This document shows positions 1 to 11,158 of a stretch of 64,000 bases of DNA, one piece after another. This stretch comes from Humulus lupulus. Lineage: Eukaryota > Streptophyta > Magnoliopsida > Rosales > Cannabaceae. Position 1 is the first letter of the stretch; each line of letters begins with the position of its first letter. The translations under genes and the position numbers were made by a program. A model generated the notes under the pieces. That model searched no databases, was not told the DNA's origin, and worked only from the letters and a program-made list of their open reading frames with translations. Location of the stretch: contig NC_084797.1 in NCBI RefSeq assembly GCF_963169125.1, positions 102,511,868 through 102,575,867 of the forward strand, written 5' to 3'.

Positions 1-906
1 AACGAAAATAAACATATACTTTTACAAAACGAGCAGCAACAATACTGGCTTCCGTAATAGCAACTATACTGACCATTTAGGAGGTTCAGCGAAAAAAAAG
101 GCTATGAAGCATAATACTGCAGATTCCTATAAAGCGGGATTATATAAACAAATTAATGGAATGGAGAAAAGAAAAGAACCAACCTCCTCCCATGAAACTC
201 ATAACCAATCCCATTTTTGCCGAAAGCTGGAAATATGTGGCGGTACATTAATCTATAGCTATATAAAGCAGTAATGTTTGATCAGCTTAAGCAAGGTATC
301 CATCGATTTTTTGGGCATCTATCCATGAAATCTGATTCTTGGCTTGAAACCGACCTCAAACTTGAATAGGAGCCTATAGTGGGAGCATATCATATGCCAT
401 GGGTTGGCAATTGGCTGCTCATCTTCGTATTATATCTTCCATTGTCCTCAACGTCTTGGCATGCTTTTGTTTCTCCCTTACACTTTTCTTTTCGGACAAA
501 CCAGCATCTCAATGTCAACTTTCAAGAAGTTGGTAACCACGAGTATTCCGTTTTGGTCAGAGCTGATTTCTGTGAAGGGAACTCTACTTCGTTTTATTTA
601 CTATGTCCATTGGTGAAATCTTTTAGTGAAATCTCTCCCATTTATGAAAACCTAATTGGAGTCCAATTTGGATTTTCAGAATAGATTCAGCATTCCTTGG
701 ACCATTACTGAAAACAACAGCACATAAATGACTTGCTGAATAAGCATTTTCCCAAATCACTGTGTGCAAGAATGCCCATGAGATAGTACCAAAAAGGGTA
801 ATCAACACAAAGCATTAGCCTTGGTATTGAGAAGAATCTTTGGTTAGTAATTGATTTGGCATTATCATTTTCCAAACCACCGTACCTGTCTTCTTCTTAT
901 TTTAAG
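1..906. other. 3' flank of the PPR gene, no recognised gene
   Basis: This stretch lies downstream of the minus-strand PPR gene and probably includes its 3' untranslated region. The short open frames in it (the longest about 100 codons at 379-684) lack any recognisable domain and have no homologue elsewhere in the window. I see no RNA gene, transposon end or tandem repeat. Confidence 0.5.
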
Positions 907-2685
907 TTAACAAGTCATGTGCCTCCTTAACTGCCCCAAAGTTAAATGTAAACAGTCCCATTGCGGTTGCAACCTGTTTCCAGACACAAACTCTTGGATT
1001 GTACCATCAACCTCAATGACACTAAGACCAACCTCCTTGTTTGCTCCATTCTCTGCCATCAACCTTTCAATTTCATCTGCATCTCCCCACCTCCTCTCAC
1101 TAGCATACAAATTTCTCACTGTTACATAGTTCCCATCATTCCCCGGCTCCAGTTTTACTGCATTTTTCAAAGCTTTCTTAGCCCTTGAGACATCATTGAA
1201 GTACCCACATGCAGAAAGAAAAGAGCTCAAGATTATCCCATTAGCTTCATGTGGCATTCTCCCAATCAATTTCTCTGCTTCCTCCAAGCATCCAGCCTTT
1301 CCCAAGAGATCGATCATGCAACCATAGTGTTCAATCCGCGGGACAAGCTCGAATCCTTCCATTGCTTTAAACCATTTTTTCCCTTCCTCTACTAGACCAC
1401 TGTGGTTACAAGCAGATAAAACACCAAGCAAAGTTATGTCATTTGGCTTAAGTTTCTTATGTTGCATCTCCAAAAATAACTCCAATGCTTCCTCACCACG
1501 GCCATTGACTGCAAATCCATTTATCAAAGCATTCCAAGAAGCAGTTTCCTTTTCAGGCATCGCATGAAAAACCATTTTAGCTCTTGATATTTCGCCACAT
1601 TTTGCATACATATCTATGAGTGCAGTGCTGATTTTCGTCAACTTATCAAGCCTTTTACTTCTAACAAACTGATGAATCCAACCACCTAAATCCAGGGCAC
1701 CTAAGTCCGCAATAGCAGGAAGAATGCTAACAATAGTTACATTATCTGGTTCCAACGATGTGGTCATCTGCATTTCATGGAATAACTTCAAGGCTTCATG
1801 GGGTTGCCTGTTTTGACAATATCCGCTAATCATTGTATTCCATGAAATAAGGTTCTTCTCCTGCATGGCATCAAATAAAGATCTAGCAGACTGTAGATAA
1901 CCACCACGGCAATAGCCATAGATCATACTCGTCCAAGACACCACATTCCTATCTGTCATCTCGTTAAACAAATTTCGAGCAGACCCTACCTCCCCTAATT
2001 TGGCATAACCATCAATCATCACATTATAAGTAGCTGGGTCTTTCTCAGGCATCTGATTGAAGAGCTCTCTTGCGTTAATCATGTCTCCTAACCTCGCATA
2101 TCCACAAATAAGAGCTGTCCATGACACTTGGTTTCTTTCATTCATTCCATCAAACAACATTCTGGCATAGCGCATATTCCCGAACTTTGCATACATATCA
2201 ACCAACGCCGTTAGCACATACATATTTGAGCAGAACCCTGTTTTTGCAACAAGACTATGTATCTCTTGCCCTTCCCAAATGGTCAAATTCAGAGCACAAG
2301 ACTTCACTAATATCACAAACGTATAACCATTAGGAACAAACCCGGCGTTCCTCCTAAGATCTCCATAAAGAGAAAAAGATTCAGCCAACTGCCGCAAATT
2401 GGTGTGGGCTTCGATCATGCAGTTACAAAGAAATATATCGTCTCTCTGTGGCCTTTTATCAAACATTAGGCGAGCGTGGTAGAGCAGGACGAGTGAACTT
2501 TGAGGGTCCGCAAGAGAAGGAGAAGTGGAGGCGGTAATGAACTTGGTAAGGAGATTGACGTTGGTTTCGAGCGCGTTTCGGAGCATGAAAGCGTGGATTT
2601 GGAGGATTGAGGCAATGGTGTTTCTTCGTTGGAGTAAGTACAAGCATTTTCTTTCTAGTGAGCTCCATATCTGATCCTTCGTCAT
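907..2685 (-). CDS. PLS-class pentatricopeptide repeat protein with E/E+ C-terminus
   Basis: A single uninterrupted 592-codon frame, typical of intron-poor plant PPR genes. After an N-terminal stretch of about 60 residues come tandem 31-36-residue helical hairpins with hallmark strings such as TALVDMYAKFG, VSWTALICGYARLG, VSWTSMIYGYCRGG and ISWNTMISGYC, the alternating P, L and S motifs of the PLS subfamily. From about residue 490 there is an E motif (LEPGNDGNYVTVRNLYA, then RRWGDADEIERLM) followed by an E+-like piece (IEVDGTIQEFVSGNR). There is no DYW deaminase domain. Family knowledge: such proteins bind organelle RNA and usually specify C-to-U editing sites, recruiting a DYW partner in trans. 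The N-terminus and order of repeats remind me of Arabidopsis At2g44880, a mitochondrial editing factor, but I cannot run the alignment, so no symbol is given. The ATG at 2685 opens the frame and agrees with a family-like start (MTKDQIWSSLERKCL). Targeting (mitochondrion or plastid) cannot be decided by eye. Confidence 0.9.
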   Translation of the reverse strand: MTKDQIWSSLERKCLYLLQRRNTIASILQIHAFMLRNALETNVNLLTKFITASTSPSLADPQSSLVLLYHARLMFDKRPQRDDIFLCNCMIEAHTNLRQLAESFSLYGDLRRNAGFVPNGYTFVILVKSCALNLTIWEGQEIHSLVAKTGFCSNMYVLTALVDMYAKFGNMRYARMLFDGMNERNQVSWTALICGYARLGDMINARELFNQMPEKDPATYNVMIDGYAKLGEVGSARNLFNEMTDRNVVSWTSMIYGYCRGGYLQSARSLFDAMQEKNLISWNTMISGYCQNRQPHEALKLFHEMQMTTSLEPDNVTIVSILPAIADLGALDLGGWIHQFVRSKRLDKLTKISTALIDMYAKCGEISRAKMVFHAMPEKETASWNALINGFAVNGRGEEALELFLEMQHKKLKPNDITLLGVLSACNHSGLVEEGKKWFKAMEGFELVPRIEHYGCMIDLLGKAGCLEEAEKLIGRMPHEANGIILSSFLSACGYFNDVSRAKKALKNAVKLEPGNDGNYVTVRNLYASERRWGDADEIERLMAENGANKEVGLSVIEVDGTIQEFVSGNRLQPQWDCLHLTLGQLRRHMTC

Positions 2686-4028
2686 AGACGCATATCAAAT
2701 TGATCCCTCACTCACAAACTTGCAAGATAGAAATTTTGAAAGACTGGTTTGTTATTGGGGATATTTTCTAAAATAACCAAAAAATAATGAAAAAATATAA
2801 TTTTTAATTTAGCACTATTTTTTTTTTTTTACATTTTTACACAACAAAACTTCAAAATTACAAAAATACTATTTGCTATTTCTCTCTCTCTCAGACTGCA
2901 ACTCATCCTCTCTCACGCAGCACCTACGTTAATTTTGGCCTAAAACAACATCCAAACTCAACCTCAAACAACAGCAAAACCACAGACCTGATATCTCTCA
3001 GGTGACCCACGACGATTTCAATTTCAAACAACAGTAAAACTTGACCTGAAACAACAACAAAAGTACAAAGCATTTCGATATGTAACAACACCCTAACTAC
3101 AGACGATCTAGATCTGAAAAACAACACCACAACGACAACAGATTTAGATATGAAAAAAAATCACAACTACAACCCGATCTCGATATGAGAAAGCAGCAAC
3201 ATCAAAACAGCATAGCTGCTGGCGATCTGGATCTGACAACAACAACAAAAAATCTAAAAATAAGAAAAGAATTATACCTTTATAATATCAAAACGACAAT
3301 GATATGTTGAAATAAAAAAATAAGTAAGAGAAACATTAAAAAAATAGTAAACGACACAAAAATAATCTAGATAACAACATGCAACATTAAAACAACCGAC
3401 GAAAAATACAACATAAACTTAAAACTAACAAAACGACAACCATATCTTCATTTGCAAATGGAGAAGGAGAACAAGAGCTTCATTGAGCCAAAAGCATTTC
3501 GAAGAGTATGAGATAAAAAAAATACACATATTGATCTCTGGAAAAAGAAAGAAGAAGAAGATAGAAAATGGAAAGGATGAACATCAACTAAAATGAGTAT
3601 TGGGTATAAGGTAATGTTCAAGAAAAGAAACTATTAAGTAGTGACCATCATGAAGAGTATGAGATAAAAAAAATATATTGATCTTCGGAAGAAGAAGAAG
3701 AAGAAGAACTAAAATGAGTATTGGGTATAGGATAAAGTATGAGTATTGGGTATAGGATAAAGTGCAAGAAAGAAATGATTAAAGATGTAGAAAAAGAAGA
3801 TGATGGAGTGTCATGATTAAAAATGGTGAATATTGGATATAGGTACAACTGTCATCCTTTTACACTCAAACATTATTTTATTAAATTACAATCTACACTT
3901 CTACCAATTAAGAATAATAAAAAAGAGATGATGATGATATTATCAAAATCTATTTTTTCCTTCAACTTTGATAACTTTTGAAGAGAAATTACAAAAATTT
4001 GAAATAGATAAAGATGTTAGTTGTAATG
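2686..4028. other. AT-rich intergenic region upstream of the PPR gene
   Basis: Probable promoter side of the minus-strand PPR gene. It holds a poly-T run at about 2818-2832, a short CT run at 2881-2892, and a purine/ACAA-rich stretch (about 2930-3450) where a GATCT(A/C)GATCTGA-like phrase recurs among CAACAACA runs. A local direct duplication sits at 3496-3763. No open frame of interest and no certain transposon ends were found. A definite TATA box or start site cannot be assigned. Confidence 0.5.
3496..3763. repeat. Imperfect local direct duplication with GAA microsatellite
   Basis: The phrase GAAGAGTATGAGATAAAAAA at about 3500 returns at about 3651. In both copies it is followed by TATTGATCT, a GAA-rich run, and AAAATGAGTATTGGGTATA. 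The second copy ends in a further doubling of GAGTATTGGGTATAGGATAA (3716-3763). A pure GAA run lies at about 3687-3709. The pattern fits slippage-type local duplication in non-coding DNA. Confidence 0.7.
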
Positions 4029-4629
4029 TGTAACGTCCCAAAATTCCTAATAGGGCTTAGTGCCTTGATTAGGGGCCCAGGAGGGTAATATTGGAATATT
4101 ATGTGAATTAATTGGATATTGATGTGATTACGTGAATTGCATGAGTTATATTATTATATAGTTGATTATGCATATTTAGGTGTATTAAATGTGTGAAACA
4201 GACCCGCTTTTGTTTAAGGGGCATATTTGTATTTTTGACCCGTTGAGGGTCTAATTGTAATTATATGATATTATGTGATCGAGACCACATTATTATGTCG
4301 ATATATTTGAAATATTAAGCAAGAGTCAGTCCTTTCGAGCAAGATAGCGGTTTAGTCACAACGGGGAATTGATACCCGGTTCGGGGTGAGCCAAGGGGTA
4401 TTTTGGTAATTCGGTGAATTACTGAGACTCAATAGAGTATGCGCCATATTGTGGGAATGTATTGAGAGACGGGAGTGCAAAATGATGGTTTAGCCTTTAG
4501 TGGGCTTTGAGAGAGAAGTTGGCCTTAGGGGCATTTTGGTCTTTTGTACCCTTAGGCTGTTTTTCAGTTGAGTTTATCAACTCAGGGGTTAAGGGAAAAA
4601 AACAGAGCAAACACAAAAACAAAGCAGGG

Positions 4630-4676
4630 CATTCTCTCTCTCTCTCTCTCTCTCGTTTCTCACTCTCTCTCTCTAT
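4630..4676. repeat. CT dinucleotide microsatellite in the GYP-1 LTR
   Basis: Two runs of CT repeats separated by TCGTTTCTCA. The position in the LTR, downstream of a pyrimidine-poor stretch, is compatible with a transcribed leader, but no TATA box can be fixed with confidence. Confidence 0.8.
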
Positions 4677-5540
4677 GTGATTGAAGATATCTTAGGAAAA
4701 ACACTTGATCCTTGAGGTTAGAGGCAAGATTTCGGTGGATTGAAAGCTTATAAGCTTAAGGGAGCATAGCTGGGGTTGAACTCAATCTGAGGTAACTTAA
4801 CTATTTGAATTTAGTTTTGGTTTTTATAGTTTTTTTTTTTACTTATATTGAATTCTTAGTTTGAAGGGATTTGGATTGAGTTTAAAATTGTTTATTTCAT
4901 TTCTGAACTGCTAGGACCATTATTATGGTCGAAACAAGTGAAAAACATGTTTTGGGATGGTTTTTGGAGGATTGGCGATTCTGAAAATCGCTGGTTTTCT
5001 GAGTTCTTCATGTCGCGTCGCGACTCTGTTCTTGGGCGCTGCGACCTTTATGAATTCAGAGGGACAAGCAAGTTCCTCGAACCACCTTGGCGCCACAGTG
5101 CCAGGCGGGTTGTGCTGCGGCGCGTGCCCTGTGGTTTTGGGCTCGGGGCTCTCTAACTTGTTGTGGCGCGACCCTTAGTGGGGGGCGTCGTGGCTCTAAT
5201 TGGGGAAATGAGAAAAAATGGGTTTTGGTAGTTGGGAACCCAAATCTAAGGGCTCGGGAATGGTTCTACTACTAAGTTAGTAGAATGCATGGTCCCGGAG
5301 GCTAGGACTGGGTTCGGAAGCCTTTATTAGTTAATTTCCTGATAGTTATTCTGTGACAGCTAGAATCTCGTGATTGCAAGGGGAAAGACCGGGTAAAAGT
5401 TGTGCAATCCCACATTGTCTGGGGAAGGTCAAGTGTGATGATTCTAAGAATGTGTAGGTATAGGACTACACAGTTGAAGAGGGCTTAAATGGATTGATGG
5501 GTACTACCTATGCCAACAAGATGCATTTTCTTTTCGGTAG

Positions 5541-5616
5541 CCCATTACTTGAGAACTCCAAAGTTAAGCGTGCTTGACCTGGAGTAGTCTCATGATGGGT
5601 GACCTCCTAGGAAGTT
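5541..5616 (+). other. 5S rRNA-derived segment with pol III internal promoter boxes inside the LTR
   Basis: The sequence matches the central part of plant 5S rRNA from memory of the gene: GAACTCC at 5553, then AGTTAAGCGTGCTTG (A-box region) at 5562, GAGTAGT (intermediate element) at 5582, and GATGGGTGACCTCCTAGGAAGT (C-box region) starting at 5594. The first roughly 40 nt and the 3' end of 5S are not recognisable, so it is not a functional 5S gene. Known precedent: Cassandra TRIM elements carry 5S sequence in their LTRs. Here the host LTR is 1.7 kb and belongs to a protein-coding Ty3-gypsy element. Confidence 0.8.
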
Positions 5617-5726
5617 TTCCCAAGAAGCGTGCGAGTGAGGGCAAAGCACGCTGGAAAGACTCATGTTGGTTTGCAGGGCCAGTCATCATTCCAGGAAGCA
5701 ACCATAGTGACGTGGGGCGTTATAAA

Positions 5727-5738
5727 TGGTATCAGAGC
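5727..5738 (+). other. Primer-binding site of GYP-1 (initiator tRNA-Met type)
   Basis: TGGTATCAGAGC, complementary to the 3' end of plant initiator tRNA-Met, two bases after the LTR end. The standard minus-strand primer site for many plant LTR elements. Confidence 0.9.
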
Positions 5739-6062
5739 ATGCCAAGATTTATTATTCCTGGAGATCGACCGAACATGTACGCTCACTGCCAGTGACAAGC
5801 TCGACTCAGAGTTGGTTGGTATTTAATGAACTATATGCTTAACTGCTTGTTTAAGTTTCCTTATTTTCCTGAATGTATAGATAGAGCATGATGAATGTGT
5901 TTATATATGCATGATGCTAGGGCATGGCCCCTTGACTGTTATATGTTATGTGCGATGTGTTGATTAATGTTTGTATTGGATTGATGGGACTGGGAGGTGG
6001 ATTTTTGGATGTTGTTATCATGCATGATGTGTGGCCTCATTGATTGCAGACATATTGCAGTT
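5739..6062 (+). other. GYP-1 leader between primer site and gag
   Basis: Non-coding leader typical of Tekay-type elements. No feature beyond the element's own untranslated sequence is visible. Confidence 0.6.
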
Positions 6063-7399
6063 ATGCCTCGGCGATCGATCAATCTCTACGGTAATAGGGC
6101 TGAGGATGACAACCAGAGTCAGGACCCTCCGCCTACCCCACATAATTGGCAACAATTGTTTGCCGAAATGGAAGCCAGAATTCAACGAACGGAAGATGAG
6201 CTCCGAGGGTTGAGGCAATAGGTCCCTCCTCGAGATATTGGGCTACAAATTCCATCGGCTGTGGAACCTGTGCCAGCCCAGCCTGTGATGGAAAATAATT
6301 AGGAGCCCTTATATGAAAGATTCAGGAAGTAGCATCCTCCCACCTTTGAGGGTGGCCCAGACCCATTGCGGGCAGAGCAGTGGATGAATATGATTTCTTC
6401 CATCCTGGATTTCATGAGGGTGGAAAGGAATGAGAGAGTGGCCTGCGCCAACTACATGTTGAGAGAAGACGCCGACATCTGGTGGGATGTTGTGTCGCAT
6501 AGGAGGGATGTGGCAGTTATGACCTTGGAAGAATTTAGGGACATCTCAATGAGATATACTACAGTGTTGCAGTTCGAGCTGCAAAAGTGGACGAGTTTGT
6601 CAACCTAACTCAGAACTGGTTGACGGTTACAGAATATGCACTAAAGTTTGACTGGTTGGCGAACTTCGTGCTGGACTTGGTGCTTACTGATATGGCACGG
6701 AGGGATCAGTTTGTGCGAGGATTGAACGTCATGATAGCTCGTGACGTCAAGATAACATTGGATCTGAGGAATACCACCTATGCATAGGTAGTGGAAAAGG
6801 CCCTTACTGCAGAGGGGGCCAAGGATCAGATATGGAGAAAGGGCACTGCTAGGTGCTCGGAGGACGGTGCCTCCTTATACTGGATCTAGCCAGGGTAGTG
6901 GTCCCAGTGAGCAGAAGAGAAAGGCCCAAGATTCTTTTGTTCCTCTTGCTTAGGTAGGAGAGCACAAGGTGATTTTAGTGGCCGTCAGGATGGGGGAGAC
7001 AACTGGAGGAGTTTCCTAGTGTGTCCTCGGTGCAGGCGACTACATCAGGGAGAGTCCAGAATCAGAGCCTGCTTTACTTGTGGGAGTATTACTCATCTGA
7101 GGAAGGACTGCCCACAAGACAGGAAAGAAGAACCGAAGCAGAGCGACTGCCTCACTCCAGCCAGAGTATTTACCTTGACCCAGACTGAGGCTAGTCCCTT
7201 GGCCGTGACAGGTCAGATTTCTAGTGCGGGTTCTTCATTTACTGCATCGATTGATTCAGGGGCTACTCATCATTTGTATTTGCTAGAACGATAGATCGTT
7301 TGTGTAGACTTAGTGATTTGTATGCTAGGGGATTCAAGAATTTGTTTCCAACTAGGGAACTGGTAGTTTATAGGAGATGGGTTAGAGCATTGCCGGTAG
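6063..7399 (+). pseudogene. GYP-1 gag and start of protease, decayed
   Basis: The gag frame opens at ATG 6063 (MPRRSINLYG) and shows the retrotransposon gag core (EPLYERFRK, then AEQWMNMISSILDFM, and later FVRGLNVMIARDVK). A CCHC zinc knuckle CFTCGSITHLRKDC lies at about 7067-7111, and the protease triad region DSGATHH at about 7252. The frame is broken by TAG at 6219, 6300 and 6330 and another near 6785, plus a frameshift near 6550. Each TAG stands where relatives in this window have glutamine, as expected from CAG to TAG decay. The protease frame stops and the element is cut at 7399 by the LTR of GYP-2, directly after the codons for a RALPV-like motif. Not functional. Confidence 0.85.
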
Positions 7400-9560
7400 T
7401 GTGACGCCCTACTTCCTTAGAGTTGTTACTAAGTGAGTTTAAAGCGTGCAATTAACTCGCTAATCAAGGTTTTAAGACAAAAGTGTAATTAAACCATAAA
7501 CAGAGTCATATACTTTGAAAATAGTTCCATTCATTGAAAATCATAAAGTGTTTAACATTTGGGATCAAAAAAAAAATACTGTTTAGAAATATTTACCACT
7601 AAAAAGCATAACCAAAGTCGGCTAAACGACAAAATCTAGGTTTAGTACAATCATCTCCCAAAATACCCCTGGCCGTGGCAGCCTGGTAGGCCAAACATGT
7701 ACGTGCCGCTTCATGCTCTCCGTACTCATGGTTGGTCAACTTTCCCCTTGCCCTTACCTGCACCATAGAGCACCCGTGAGTTGAAGCCTAGTAAGAAAAC
7801 CCTCACAAGCAGACAACATATGCATATTTAACATTCAACATATAATCAAGCCATCATCAGGCTAAACACGTACGACCATGCTGTCCCAGGCCCTTGGTTC
7901 GCGGTCCACACCGTGAGGATATCCCAGGTATCCTTTAGGATCTCGCCCTGGCAACTCGCACTCCGCGTGCTAAACGCTGCTCTCGGCCCCTTGCCGTACT
8001 TGGCCTTCGCCGTTCTCAGCCTTTGCCGTTCTTGGCCTTCGCCGTTCTCGGCTCTTGCCGTTCATTCACATATATGCACACATAGCATAATTTAAACAAA
8101 TAATTAACATGCATAAGCGCAATCAATGGGGCTACACCCTGCAACACAATCATATAGGGTCGTGCCTTGCAACATAAACTATAGGGCCTCGCCCTGCTCT
8201 ACGGGTACAACAATTTTCTTACCTGTGTCCCGAGCTTTCCAAGCACCGATGTCCCGAGCACAGTCTCCTAGTCGAGCCTCACTGAAACCCTAGTCACAAC
8301 GCATTAACAATATCCATCCATCAAGTTCTAATCCATTAAATAACTTTGGGTCATAGTTCTAGTCTCCGAGACCTTGAATTCTATAAATTTGGGTGATAAA
8401 ATCCATCCCGAGCCTTAGCTTTTGGATTCCTGAGCCTATAACCTTTTTAAAGCCCAAAAGCACACTAAGCGTCGTGGCCCCATAAACCCATGTTGCAGCC
8501 CCACGCTCAACCAGAGGCCCAACCTCATTTTGCCCACACGCGCCGCGGCCCTGCCTGTAGGGCGCTGCAGCGCGCCTCCACTCTCAAGCACCCTAAATGT
8601 TCTAAGGGGCTGCGACTCAGCAAGAACAATGCCGCGACCCGACCCCTTGAACCCAGAAAAATCCTCCATTTTCTTTACCAAAACCAAGCCAATTACCCCT
8701 AAAATCAATCTAACAACTTAGTTTAATCATTCCAGGAGTTCCACTATGATTCCAGCAGCAAAACCTAACAAACTCTAGCTTTAAAACTCATTAAACCCAA
8801 CATTCAATCTTCAACTTCTATACCTCAGAAGAACTAAGAAAACCAGCCAATAACCACTGAATTGACTAGCTAAAATCACAGTTTAATGCTTACCTTAGCC
8901 TCTGCTTGAATCCACATAGCGATGTTGAGTTAATCCCCAAATCTAGAGCTCAAATTCTTGCTTAATTCCCAGCTTTTCCCTTGGTTTGGCTTAGAGAGAA
9001 AAATGAGAGAGAAAGAGAATGTTTTGGGTCAGTTTTCTCCAAGTTTCTGAGTATTTCCTTGGTTTTGTTTTATTTAACTTAGTCTCTAAAGTTACCTCAA
9101 GGCTCGGGGTACCAAAAATATCCCCAAGGGCAAAATGGTAAATTTCCCCAATATTCCCTCCTAAACATTCTAACTTCAAATATATCTCCAAATATTTATT
9201 TTCGTAATCCGATAACCCCTTAAAATGTCTAATGCCTGAAATACCACTCAACTCGCCCCGAGTCGGGTATTCAACCTCGTTGTGACTTTCTAGCTAACCG
9301 CTCCCTAGGACTGTCTTGGATCGTGCAACACAAATATATCACTTTATTCACAATCATTACATTTATGTCCTCAACGAGCTAAAATTATAAACATGCCCCT
9401 AATAACCAGATGGGGCCCACATGCACATTTAATTTACCTAAATATGCATCTTTAATCACATATTCATACAAATTCACATATTATAATAATAAATCACTTA
9501 TTGCCCTCCAGGCACGCTAATCAAGACCCTAAACTTTAGTAGCAAATTTGGGACGCTACA
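7400..9560 (-). repeat. 3' LTR of GYP-2
   Basis: On the minus strand it begins TGTAGCGTCCCAAATTTGC at 9560 and ends GGGCGTCACA at 7400, about 2.16 kb. It directly follows the GYP-2 pol terminus and a purine tract (9561-9575 region, minus strand). The left flank GGTAG (7395-7399) would be the target duplication, but the partner is lost with the 5' LTR. Confidence 0.85.
7975..8065. repeat. Short tandem repeat in the GYP-2 LTR
   Basis: About five imperfect copies of a 15-16 bp unit resembling CTTCGCCGTTCTCGGC, alternating TTCGCC/TTTGCC and CTCGG/CTTGG variants. The open frame over it is a by-product of the repeat. Confidence 0.7.
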
Positions 9561-9721
9561 ACTATCCCTTCCTTACAGAAATTTCATCCTCGAAAATACC
9601 TAAACAACTCAGGATACCGCTCCCGCATCTCTGATTCAAGTTCCCATGTCGCCTCCTCAACTTTGCTGTTCCTCCACAGCACTTCCACAAAGGCGATGGT
9701 CTTGCTTCGCAAGACTTTATC
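9561..9721 (-). pseudogene. C-terminal end of GYP-2 integrase (chromo-like tail)
   Basis: Minus-strand codons for an end resembling the other copies here: WRNSKVEEATWELE, then a YPELFR-like terminus. The upstream neighbour of this fragment is at 40782, on the other side of GYP-3. The last five bases, TTATC at 9717-9721, are repeated at 40782-40786 as the target duplication of GYP-3. The tail matches the family's divergent chromodomain, which in chromoviruses binds histone marks and steers integration. Confidence 0.85.
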
Positions 9722-11158
9722 TGTAATGCCCTGAATAGCCAAGACCGTTACACTGTGTGTTTACAAATATGCAAGACTTGCTAATCAAGCCATTTAGTTA
9801 GAAACGTGTTACAGAAACTAAAGTTGAAATAGGGTTAAAAGATTTCGGTCTCAAAAGTTTCATTTCTTATAATCAAACATTTTTACATGGGATCCCAAAG
9901 GTAGTAGCGTTAAAAGTCTCTTTACAAAATTTCAAGATAAAAGTATAGTTACTAGCCACTCTAAGGGAAAAACAGACAATTACACTTTTCTCGTTCTGTA
10001 CCACTCCTCGGCCGTGGCGGCCAATCAGCTGACTATGTACATTCAACCCCAAAGCTCTCCATCTCAGGACTGGTCCACCTTGCCCTTGCCTTTACCTGCA
10101 CCACGTAGCACCCGTGAGCCAAGGCCCAGCAAGAAACCAGATAACAGAGCATATTCATTAAGCAATCAATTTGCAAATCAGCAATCAAGCAACTCATAAT
10201 GCATAGCCATATACTCAACAATCCATAGTGTTCATATAAATAGATATTCAGCATACCAAACTCATCGCTAAACATTTATAACCAATTCACACAACAAACA
10301 GGGTCGACGCCCTTAGGTCACACCCCCTATTTACCCCACTGACTCCGGCCCGCTTAAACCGAGCTCAGTGAATATTAAGCTGTCCTTAGCTACCAGTGGC
10401 CGAGCCGCGCCCTGTGCGCAAATATTGATTCCGACACTCTTAGGCCGTTTATCACATGTCCCATGGCATAATACCATCTATGACACAATTCATGTATAGG
10501 GAGCTCTTAGTCCCATCATTAACACATAACCGGGTGCAGTTTCTTACCTTTAGATTCCGATAGCTTTGTTCAATTCAACCCTCAAGCACGATCCCGATCC
10601 CGTCTGACCCCTAGTGTACACCTAGTCACAGTCACAAGTTAAAACCATACCAAACTCCAAATCCAAAACCTAGCCTCGGGACCAATCCCGAGCCCTCGGG
10701 AAGCTCTAATTCCACCAAACGGGGTGGTGGAATCAAACCCCGAGCCCCTGGGAAAAAACCCTAAGAAATAACCCAAAAACCCCCTTCTGGAAATAGGGTA
10801 GCGCTACAGTGCCATAAAGAGGGCGCTATAGCACTACAAACAGAGCCAACAGGCTCCCAGACACCCAAGCCTAGCGCTGTAGTGCCCTAAGGCTAGTGCT
10901 ACAACGCTAGTCACAGCCAGACAACACTCAGATTTTCCGCCTTCGAACTTCCTCAAGCAAAACTCTCTAACACCCTTCCAAACCTCAACCAAACACCAAA
11001 TCAAGCCCACCATCATCTATAACTCACCCCATATGACCTAACCATATGAAACTTAAGCACATGCACCCCAAAACAAGGAAATCACCATGGCTGAGTTTGA
11101 AGCTCAAAAACTCAACAGAACAACAGAAATCATAGAACTTAAAGCTAGAATTTCTTAC

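Larger units (their letters stand above)
4029..5724 (+). repeat. 5' LTR of GYP-1
   Basis: It begins TGTAACGTCCCAAAATTCC at 4029 and ends GTGGGGCGTTATA, a decayed form of the usual CGTTACA terminus, just before a primer-binding site at 5727. The length is about 1.7 kb. It contains a CT microsatellite (about 4630-4675) and a 5S rRNA-derived segment (5541-5616). The 5' target-site duplication cannot be matched because the other end of the element is damaged. Confidence 0.85.

Noticed and set aside
379..684. 101-codon plus-strand frame near the left edge
   Set aside because: No domain, no homologue in the window, and composition of random AT-rich sequence.
5541..5616. A functional 5S rRNA gene
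   Set aside because: Only the central part of 5S is present and it lies inside an LTR. No complete ends or terminator.
5727..5738. tRNA gene fragment
   Set aside because: It is the 12-nt primer-binding site; no tRNA body is present here or at the other primer sites.
8436..8708. Overlapping frames of 60-90 codons within the GYP-2 LTR
   Set aside because: Non-coding LTR; no counterpart is maintained in related LTRs.
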